Source: Bacillota bacterium (lineage in GTDB: Bacteria; Bacillota; Dethiobacteria; DTU022; JAAZDR01). From it: a DNA stretch of 7,984 nt. Of the stretch, positions 1-6,094 are shown piece after piece. Numbering within the stretch: the stretch's first letter is position 1; each line of letters begins with the position of its first letter. The notes under the pieces were generated by a model, which did not search any database, was not told the DNA's origin, and was given only the letters and a program-made list of their open reading frames with translations. The stretch spans positions 1 through 7,984 of the forward strand of contig JAAZDR010000162.1 in NCBI GenBank assembly GCA_012512705.1, read 5' to 3'. Made by a program: the position numbers and the translations under genes.

Positions 1-19
1 ACCTATGTTGATTGTAATC

Positions 20-34
20 AGGGGCAGCGCCCCT
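20..34. other. Short GC-rich hairpin upstream of the first gene
   Basis: AGGGGC (20-25) and GCCCCT (29-34) are perfect reverse complements around a 3-nt AGC loop. No T-run follows, so it is not a canonical intrinsic terminator for an upstream gene. It lies about 45 nt before the start codon of the first gene and may be the edge of a larger structure cut by the window start. The function is unknown. Confidence 0.35.
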
Positions 35-80
35 TGGCAATATGTGTTTCCAATCAAATTATACGAGGGAGGAAATAAAG

Positions 81-788
81 ATGCCTTTTCTCATACCCCG
101 ACAGAGCAACAATAAAGGCTTGACAACTATTTTAATCGTTCTCAATTGCTGTTTGCTCTTGATTTTTATTGTATTAATTTTATCCCCTCCCAAGGCAGCT
201 TCTGCGCCAGTACTTTTACAGGATGTTCTAGAGGCTATGCAGCAGGAAACCGAATATTCGCTAACGATCCAAGAAAAAAGCGACCAGTATACCCTTTTAT
301 TCCAGGGTGAATATCTGGAAGGCCAACTTTACGGCACCCTTTCCGAATACGATCTCCAACTCTACCGCAAGAAAGGTACTTTATACGTTAAAGAGAGTGA
401 ATCGAAAGACTGGCAGATGGCTAGCGAATTGGAGCTCGAAGGGTTGAACATTTTTTTATATACCCCGCTGGAGATTCTTGAACTTTTAAACCTTAATCAG
501 GCACGCTTTGGGCCGGATGACAGTGTCAATGGAAAGACTCTTAAAACGATTTACCTACCGCTAGAATCACAACTTCTACCTCGTTTTTTCCCTGCTGATA
601 ATGAAATGATAATTTTTAATGGTAAAGAAGAGGCCGAGCTCTTTCTTTGGGTAGACTTAGAGGAGTTATTTTTGTCGCGCATGGCCATGGTAATTTCCTT
701 GGAGACTCCTTCGCATGGTGAGGTTCAGATCACGCGTGCTTTTATGATCGAACCAGGCAGAAAAAGATATCCTGCAGGCACTCTTTAA
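81..788 (+). CDS. Membrane-anchored extracytoplasmic protein of unknown function
   Basis: This encodes 235 residues from the ATG at 81, chosen because GGGAGG (67-72) sits at a good distance. An earlier in-frame ATG at 42 would add 13 polar residues and lacks a ribosome binding site. Residues 1-14 are short and basic, and about 15-35 form one hydrophobic helix. Cysteines fall inside that helix (LNCC), but the context does not fit a lipobox, so an uncleaved N-terminal anchor is more likely than a lipoprotein. The remaining roughly 200 residues are soluble and acidic, with alternating short strands (for example around 70-84, 91-104 and 185-205) and an LYVK...W pattern. This loosely recalls LolA/LppX-like beta-sheet lipoproteins, but that comparison is inference only. 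I do not recognise a family. No terminator follows, and the next gene starts 154 nt downstream behind its own leader. No function is assigned; reality of the gene is well supported. Confidence 0.8.
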   Translation: MPFLIPRQSNNKGLTTILIVLNCCLLLIFIVLILSPPKAASAPVLLQDVLEAMQQETEYSLTIQEKSDQYTLLFQGEYLEGQLYGTLSEYDLQLYRKKGTLYVKESESKDWQMASELELEGLNIFLYTPLEILELLNLNQARFGPDDSVNGKTLKTIYLPLESQLLPRFFPADNEMIIFNGKEEAELFLWVDLEELFLSRMAMVISLETPSHGEVQITRAFMIEPGRKRYPAGTL

Positions 789-833
789 GAGTCCTGTCCG
801 CATAGACATAACCTATTCGGATCTATCCTCTGA

Positions 834-876
834 AAAGGATTACGCTCCCCAGTGTTGAATCACTAAATAAGACTAG
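834..876 (+). promoter_or_regulatory. Conserved leader element, copy 1 (before the symporter gene)
   Basis: This 43-nt block aligns without gaps to 2387-2429 upstream of the dehydratase gene. The two match at 34 of 43 positions, and 8 of the 9 differences are transitions. Invariant blocks are AAAGGATTACGCT (834-846), GTGTTGAAT (852-860), TAAA (864-867) and AAGA (869-872). In this copy CCCCAG (847-852) can pair with CTGGGG (889-894), enclosing a perfect 14-bp palindrome TAAGACTAGTCTTA (868-881). The element ends 66 nt before the ATG. I do not recognise it as a known riboswitch, T-box or CcpA/CodY site. It could be a structured 5' UTR element or an operator. Confidence 0.5.
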
Positions 877-881
877 TCTTA
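868..881. promoter_or_regulatory. 14-bp perfect palindrome in the symporter leader
   Basis: TAAGACTAGTCTTA equals its own reverse complement. As DNA it could be a dimeric repressor site; as RNA it gives a 5-bp stem with a CTAG loop. The second leader copy, upstream of the dehydratase, does not keep this exact palindrome. It has instead a 10-bp stem, 2411-2420 with 2434-2443. Confidence 0.3.
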
Positions 882-942
882 AAAAAATCTGGGGTGTTGC
901 CCTGTTTTCCCAAATAGGGAGTTGCTTTAGGAGGTTTTTTAG

Positions 943-2343
943 ATGCACCTGTCTACTGGCCACTATTTATCAATCGTTTTTTCCCTATGCATTATTCTAA
1001 TTATTAGCTTCTATGCAAGGGTTAAGGTTAAGGTTTCTAGTGATTTTACCGTGGGGGGGCATAATGCTGGAATTTTAATTGTTACCGGTATGTTTATTGG
1101 GACTTTCGTTGGTGGATCATGTTCAATTGGTACGGCGCAGCTAGCTTTTGTCTATGGCCTTTCAGCCTGGTGGTTTACACTTGGCCTTGGTGTGTCCTCT
1201 TTATTACTGGCTCTGTTTTTTGCTAAACCAATTCACAACACAAAATTAGAAACGGTTCCGCAATTTCTGTCATCCGTATACGGCAAAAAGACCGGACTTG
1301 TTTCCGTGGTAATAATGTGCACATCATTATTTATCACACTGGTGCCGCAAATTATTAGTGCGGCAGCTTTATTTAGTACAATAACCGGTATGTTGCCTGT
1401 ATATGGTGCGGCCTTAGCAGTGTCGATGACTGCTTGTTTTATATTTTTTGGGGGATTCTGGGGAGCCGGTATGTCTGGTTTATATAAAACAATATTACTT
1501 TACGGTGCTTTAGTAATAGGCGGTATTCTTGCTTTCCTTTGGGCTGGCGGCTGGAGTGGGTTGCGCAATAGCTTTCCTCAGTTCCCTTGGTTCAGTCTTT
1601 TCGGCCGGGGAATATGGAAAGATTTGTCTGGAGGGATTTCTTTACTTATAGGCATTATTACATCACAGACGACGATGCAGGCTCTGAGTGCAGCAACAAA
1701 TGAAAAAACTGCTCGTTTGGGAGCTTTGTTTGCTGCTTTCTTAATACCGCCACTTGGATAAGCGTCGATTTTCATCGGGTTGTATATGAGGCAAAATTAT
1801 CCATCAATCAATCCAGTTGAAGCACTGCCCAGGTTTATTTTAACATTAAATCCCTGGTTTTCTGGTTTATTGATCGCGACGATGCTAATTACGGTTATCG
1901 GAGCAGCAGCCGGCATTACCCTCGGTGTAAGTACCATAGTTACGCGGGATATTTATCAAAAAATACGCTTCAACTCAACTGATCGTGAAAATATTTTTGT
2001 TTCGCGTTGTGTAATTATATTAATTTTAATTTTTGCACTTTTTATTGCCCTTAGCGGACTTGAATCATTTGTTTTGTATTGGTCCTACTATGCGCTTGGA
2101 CTACGGGGGGCTGCTTTGTTTATTCCTCTGTTAGTAACTTTGTTTAAGCCAGATGTTTTTTTATCTCGAACAGTAAACATAAGCATGATTTTAGCAGCAT
2201 TTACTGTTTTTATGTGGGGAACATTATTAGGGAAAAGCGAGCAGTCAATATATATTGGTTTAATGGTTAGTTTTGCTATTCTGTTAATTGGATTTATGCG
2301 CAATAGAAGTGTTGGGGGAGTTAAAGAAGTCAAAAAAGGATAA
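943..2343 (+). pseudogene. Sodium/solute symporter (SSS family) interrupted by an in-frame TAA
   Basis: The reading frame from ATG 943 (AGGAGG at 929-934) runs 272 codons to TAA at 1759-1761. It then continues in the same frame for 193 more codons to the stop at 2343, giving about 465 residues in total, normal for SSS transporters. No indel is present, only the stop. Family features before the stop include a VGGHNAG segment (37-43), a glycine-rich second helix (FIGTFVGGSCSIGTAQ, 51-66), TVPQFLSSVYG (104-114) and the TSQTTMQALSAA stretch (240-251). After the stop come an RQNYPSINPVEALPRF loop and LGVSTIVTRDIYQK, typical of the later Na+-site region. The product would be a cytoplasmic-membrane Na+-coupled transporter of a small organic solute; the substrate cannot be predicted. 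TTA to TAA (Leu to stop) would be a one-base change. Restart at TTG 1780 or ATG 1786 lacks a good ribosome binding site and would give only the C-terminal helices. The gene looks more AT-rich than the dehydratase downstream. A sequencing error remains possible. Confidence 0.8.
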
Positions 2344-2386
2344 ACGCATTACTTTAGCAATATAGCATTTTTTAAACAATTTTTCG

Positions 2387-2429
2387 AAAGGATTACGCTT
2401 CTTTGTGTTGAATTATTAAACAAGATTAA
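2387..2429 (+). promoter_or_regulatory. Conserved leader element, copy 2 (before the dehydratase gene)
   Basis: This is the second copy of the element at 834-876, ending 30 nt before the dehydratase ATG. It shares AAAGGATTACGCT (2387-2399) and GTGTTGAAT (2405-2413). An AATTATTAAA arm (2411-2420) pairs perfectly with TTTAATAATT (2434-2443) to give a 10-bp AT-rich hairpin. CTTCTTTG (2398-2405) could pair, with G-U wobbles and one mismatch, to CCGGGGAG (2445-2452), which overlaps the ribosome binding site. That arrangement could allow translational control, but it is inference from pairing alone. Confidence 0.5.
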
Positions 2430-2459
2430 GTTTTTTAATAATTTCCGGGGAGGAATACG

Positions 2460-4130
2460 ATGTTTTGGAGAAGTAAAGATGTCTTAAAGCGACCGGCATG
2501 GTCTATGGCCCGTGCATTTTACAAGGCTACTGGCTATACTGACTATGACCTGGAAAGACCGCTGATCGGGATTGCTAACTCCTGGAACTCCTTTGTTCCA
2601 GGACACTATAACCTGCGCCAAGTGGCGGAATTTGTAAAAACTGGGGTCAGTCAGGGTGGCGGCACACCTTTGGAATTTGGGGTGATCGCTGCCTGCGATG
2701 GAGTGGCGCAGGCCCATGAAGGTATGCACAGGATCCTACCGACTAGGGATCTAATTGCCAGTAGTATCGAGATGGTCGCCGATGCTCACCAGATTGATGG
2801 CCTCGTTCTTTTAGGCTCCTGTGATAAAATTGTTCCCGGTATGCTTATGGCTGCAGCACGGCTCGATATTCCGGCCATAATGGTTGTCGGCGGCCCGATG
2901 CTTGGAGGGATTGAATTTGACAACCGCAATTCCGACGGCAGCTCAGTCATGGAAGCCTACGGCATGCTTCAAGAGAAAAAGATAACTGAAGAAGAATACT
3001 ACGCTTTGGAAGACGGAGCTAACCCCTGCTGTGGCTCCTGCTCCTTTTTTGGCACTGCCAACTCAATGTGCTGTACAGCCGAAGCGCTGGGAATGAGCCT
3101 GCCCGGCTCTGCAGCTATTCCGGCGGTTTATGCTGAACGGTACCGTATTGCTCAGGAATCGGGACGCAAGATTATGGAACTTGTTAGGGAAGGGATTACT
3201 GCTCGCAAGATCATGACCAGAAGTGCGATGGAAAATGCGATCAGGGTCGGTATGGCAATGGGAGCCTCCACAAACCTTATCCTGCACATGCTTGCTATCG
3301 CCTACGAGCTTGAACAGGAGATCTCGGTGGACCTTTTTGATGAGCTCAGCCGCACCACCCCACATATCGTTAAGATTAACCCCGCGGCAACACCGAACAT
3401 CATCGACTTTTACAATGCCGGTGGTGTACCAGCGGTAATGAAGGAGATCGCTTCACTGCTTGACCTGAATGCTTTAACTGTCAACAATACAACAGTAGGC
3501 GAAAACATCAAAGATGCTGTGAGCAAAAACCGTGAAGTGATCAGACCAATAACGGCTCCTTTCTCCGAAAGCGGCGGTCTTGCTGTTCTTAGAGGAAACC
3601 TTGCACCAAGGACAGCAGTGACAAAGCCAGCGGCGATCGACAGGCGCATCTGGTCCTTCACCGGAGAAGCAATTGTTTTTGACAGTGAGGAAGAAGCGGT
3701 GGAAGCAGTTTCTAACGGAATCGTGCGCGAAGGTCATGTTGTCGTCATCCGCTATGAAGGCCCGAAAGGTGGCCCCGGGATGCGGGAGATGTTTACAGTG
3801 ATGAAGATGCTCTACGGTCGCGGGCTAGCCCTGAAGACTGCCCTGGTTACAGATGGCCGTTTTTCAGGTACTAACAACGGCTGTTTCGTTGGCCATGTCT
3901 CTCCAGAGGCAGCGGAAGGAGGGTCTATAGCTGTTGTCAAAAATGGTGACCGTATAACTATCGATATCAATGAGCGCAAACTTCATTTACATGTTGAAGA
4001 AGGGGAGCTGAAAGAACGACTCCAAAAATGGACTGCCCCGCCACCAAAAATTAAAAGAGGTTACCTGCATCTTTATTCCCGCTTGGCGGAATCGGCTGAT
4101 AAGGGTGCGGTAATTAGAACGCGCTATTGA
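2460..4130 (+). CDS. ilvD: IlvD/Edd-family dehydratase, probably dihydroxy-acid dehydratase
   Basis: This encodes 556 residues, the usual size for dihydroxy-acid dehydratase, a cytoplasmic Fe-S enzyme. That enzyme converts 2,3-dihydroxy-isovalerate and -methylvalerate to the 2-keto acids of valine/isoleucine synthesis. The start ATG follows GGGGAGG (2447-2453). The family landmarks are all visible: NSWNSFVPGH (40-49), CDG (79-81), CDKIVPGM (121-128), the CGSCSFFGTANSM segment (191-203), EGPKGGPGMREM (433-444), DGRFSG (465-470) and GHVSPEAAEGG (478-488). By family knowledge C121 and C194 bind the cluster, D80 and D122 bind Mg, K123 is the carbamylated lysine and S469 the catalytic serine. The first cluster position is PGH rather than the PCN of the [2Fe-2S] subclass. 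GTNNGCFVGH after the serine departs from the common GATRGASIGH. The neighbouring transporter and shared leader leave open a sugar-acid dehydratase role, so family confidence is high but the ilvD assignment moderate. A terminator follows. Confidence 0.9.
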   Translation: MFWRSKDVLKRPAWSMARAFYKATGYTDYDLERPLIGIANSWNSFVPGHYNLRQVAEFVKTGVSQGGGTPLEFGVIAACDGVAQAHEGMHRILPTRDLIASSIEMVADAHQIDGLVLLGSCDKIVPGMLMAAARLDIPAIMVVGGPMLGGIEFDNRNSDGSSVMEAYGMLQEKKITEEEYYALEDGANPCCGSCSFFGTANSMCCTAEALGMSLPGSAAIPAVYAERYRIAQESGRKIMELVREGITARKIMTRSAMENAIRVGMAMGASTNLILHMLAIAYELEQEISVDLFDELSRTTPHIVKINPAATPNIIDFYNAGGVPAVMKEIASLLDLNALTVNNTTVGENIKDAVSKNREVIRPITAPFSESGGLAVLRGNLAPRTAVTKPAAIDRRIWSFTGEAIVFDSEEEAVEAVSNGIVREGHVVVIRYEGPKGGPGMREMFTVMKMLYGRGLALKTALVTDGRFSGTNNGCFVGHVSPEAAEGGSIAVVKNGDRITIDINERKLHLHVEEGELKERLQKWTAPPPKIKRGYLHLYSRLAESADKGAVIRTRY

Positions 4131-4159
4131 TGAATAAAAAGAGAGGATTTCTCTAAATA

Positions 4160-4186
4160 CAGCCTCCTCAAAAAAGGAGGCTGTTT
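4160..4186 (+). terminator. Rho-independent terminator after the dehydratase gene
   Basis: CAGCCTCCT (4160-4168) pairs perfectly with AGGAGGCTG (4175-4183) across the loop CAAAAA, followed by a short T-run (TTT, then AAAT). It lies 29 nt past the dehydratase stop. The weak T-tract suggests incomplete termination. Stem sequence and downstream flank closely resemble the terminator at 7474-7499. Confidence 0.8.
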
Positions 4187-4193
4187 AAATATG

Positions 4194-4211
4194 GTTGTGA
4201 GGCTGCACAAC
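4194..4211. repeat. Second hairpin following the terminator, copy 1
   Basis: GTTGTG (4194-4199) and CACAAC (4206-4211) form a 6-bp stem with loop AGGCTG, directly preceded by ATATG. The downstream copy after the second terminator has the same layout (ATATGGTGG, then CCACC). Terminator plus this hairpin therefore looks like a repeated intergenic element of about 50 bp. Confidence 0.45.
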
Positions 4212-4244
4212 AAAGCGTTTTTGTTTTACATAGCAGGAATACGT

Positions 4245-4273
4245 TTGTCGAAAAAAGAACTTTAAAATAATAA
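4245..4273 (+). promoter_or_regulatory. Possible promoter for the FHA-SEDS/PBP operon
   Basis: TTGTCG (4245-4250) and TAATAA (4268-4273) are separated by 17 nt in an AT-rich stretch 50 nt before the operon start. This is a fair but imperfect match to a vegetative sigma-A promoter. It sits just after the terminator of the previous gene, where a promoter is expected. Similar matches occur by chance in AT-rich DNA. Confidence 0.3.
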
Positions 4274-4323
4274 CAAGAGAAGGCTATGAAGATTCGAACA
4301 ATCAATTTTAAGAGGAAAATCAG

Positions 4324-6093
4324 ATGAATATTTTTTTAGAAAATGTGAAACAGTTTTTGGAATGGTCGATAACGAAAGTTCCTGATATCTTCGAAAGAAT
4401 TGGGAACTTCTTTTCATATTTTGAAATTACAATAGGGCTGTACACCTTTGTTGTACGTTGGGTCTTTCCAATCCTAGCGATTACTATTTTTTTACGCTGT
4501 ATTTTGCCGCTATTGCAGGGTAGAAAGCGAGCGTCGGCTTGGGGATATCTGATGATGATGGACGGCAGCCGGGTCCCGCTTAAACACTGGGAAAATTCGA
4601 TCGGGCGAAGTAAAGTATCCGACATAGTGATCGCCCTGCCTTTTGTTTCGAGAAACCATGCTGTGCTTACATTTCGCGATCGTGCTTGGTATATTACTGA
4701 TTTGGGTTCAAAAGGTGGTGTGAAAGTTAACGGCATAAAGATTGAGGCTCCTCAGATTGTAAATTACGGGGATACTATTTCTCTTGCCGGGGTAAAAATG
4801 ACCCTTCTACCAGCGGATGAAGAAGAAAGCGGATTGCTGCAGCAAGATGATTATACTGCAACTCTTATACCGTCCGGCAGACTTTTTAACTCTAGCGCGG
4901 CCTTCGCCCTGATCTTGCTCTTTCAATTCCTAGGAGTCATCCAAGTAATGCTGGCCATGTTCCCGGAGGTTAACCTAGCTGTAACTCTAACATTTATTGT
5001 GTTTATTTTTGCTGAAACTCTACACTTTCATATCAAGCATTGGCTCAGCCGAAAATACCTTGAACTTGAACTGCTTTGCTATTTTCTCTGCGGTATGAGC
5101 TTATTTATCGTTTCTTCGGCCGCACCGGATTTGTTGTATATACAGCTTGCAGCAATTCTTTTTGGCATGTTGGTCTATTCTGTCCTGGAGTTTATGATCA
5201 GCGATCTTGGACGGACGCGTAAGTTAAAATACCTTCTTGCCTCCACTGCTATTATACTTTTGGTGTTGAATTTGGCAATAGGAGAAACCCGCTATGGTGC
5301 AAAACTCTGGATAAACCTTGGTTTTATAACTTTTCAACCATCGGAGTTCGTTAAAATTGCTTTTGTAATCGTCGGCACAGCTGCCCTGGACAAGCTGCTG
5401 ACGACACGCAATATGACAGCATTTATTGCGTTTTCTGGCATATGTATTGGTGCGCTTGTGCTCATGAGAGACTTCGGTACTGTGGTCGTTTTCTTTGGCA
5501 CCTTCATTGTTATTGCCTTCATGCGTTCCGGTGATCTGCGCACTATCGCTCTAATATCTTCAGGCGCATTGATCGGTGCAATGGCGGTTATTGCCTTCAT
5601 GCCCTATATTGCCTCTCGCTTTGCAACCTGGAGAAATATATGGAAATATGCGAATACTACCGGTTTCCAGCAGACTCGTACTTTGATTGCTGCTGCAAGT
5701 GGCGGCCTTTTAGGTGTAGGCAGCGGGAATGGTTTTCTAGCAAGCATTGCTGCAGCCGATACCGATCTTGTTTTCGGCATACTTTGTGAGGAGTGGGGGC
5801 TGTTAATTGCCTTTATCGTAGTTTTGATAATTGTATTTTTGGCTGTCTATGCTGTTTTTTTAACGAAAAACTGCCGCTCATCGTTCTATGCGATCGCCGC
5901 CTGCGGCGCTGCCTCCATTTTTTTAATTCAGACAGCGTTAAATGTGTTGGGGACAGTAGATATTCTTCCCTTAACGGGCATAACGATGCCATTTGTATCT
6001 AGGGGCGGTTCTTCAATGATCGCTTCATGGGGGCTCTTAGCGTTTATTAAATCTGCCGATGATCGCATCAGACCTGATAAAGCAGGTGATTGA
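4324..6093 (+). CDS. FHA domain fused to a SEDS (RodA/FtsW) peptidoglycan glycosyltransferase
   Basis: This encodes 589 residues from ATG 4324 (AGAGGA at 4311-4316). The order is an amphipathic start, one membrane helix (about 38-63), a cytoplasmic FHA domain (about 86-163), an acidic linker (164-178), then about a dozen membrane helices with SEDS signatures. FHA marks: GRS (94-96), SRNH (109-112), DLGSKGG (126-132) and VNG (135-137). SEDS marks: KLWINLG (327-333), QPSEFVK (338-344), RDFGT (382-386), SGGLLGVGSG (459-468), TDLVF with D481 at the expected catalytic aspartate, EE (489-490) and the PFVSRGGSS signature (556-564). SEDS proteins polymerise lipid II into glycan strands at the membrane; FHA domains bind phosphothreonine. 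The fusion suggests control by a PrkC/PknB-type kinase, though none is encoded here. The next gene, its class B PBP partner, starts 1 nt after the stop. In the FHA domain the usual Asn of SxNG is Gly131. RodA-like versus FtsW-like roles cannot be separated from sequence alone. Confidence 0.93.
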   Translation: MNIFLENVKQFLEWSITKVPDIFERIGNFFSYFEITIGLYTFVVRWVFPILAITIFLRCILPLLQGRKRASAWGYLMMMDGSRVPLKHWENSIGRSKVSDIVIALPFVSRNHAVLTFRDRAWYITDLGSKGGVKVNGIKIEAPQIVNYGDTISLAGVKMTLLPADEEESGLLQQDDYTATLIPSGRLFNSSAAFALILLFQFLGVIQVMLAMFPEVNLAVTLTFIVFIFAETLHFHIKHWLSRKYLELELLCYFLCGMSLFIVSSAAPDLLYIQLAAILFGMLVYSVLEFMISDLGRTRKLKYLLASTAIILLVLNLAIGETRYGAKLWINLGFITFQPSEFVKIAFVIVGTAALDKLLTTRNMTAFIAFSGICIGALVLMRDFGTVVVFFGTFIVIAFMRSGDLRTIALISSGALIGAMAVIAFMPYIASRFATWRNIWKYANTTGFQQTRTLIAAASGGLLGVGSGNGFLASIAAADTDLVFGILCEEWGLLIAFIVVLIIVFLAVYAVFLTKNCRSSFYAIAACGAASIFLIQTALNVLGTVDILPLTGITMPFVSRGGSSMIASWGLLAFIKSADDRIRPDKAGD

Positions 6094-6094
6094 C

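Noticed and set aside
855..883. TTGAAT in both leader copies as a sigma-A -35 element
   Set aside because: At 16-18 nt spacing neither copy has a convincing -10 hexamer, so I do not call a promoter there.
1780..2343. A separate 187-residue protein starting at TTG 1780
   Set aside because: It is in the same frame as the upstream symporter segment and carries the missing C-terminal SSS helices, with no good ribosome binding site. It is the remainder of the interrupted gene.
4320..4736. A 138-codon open frame on the - strand over the FHA region
   Set aside because: It lies opposite strongly supported FHA-SEDS coding sequence and its translation shows no recognisable family features.
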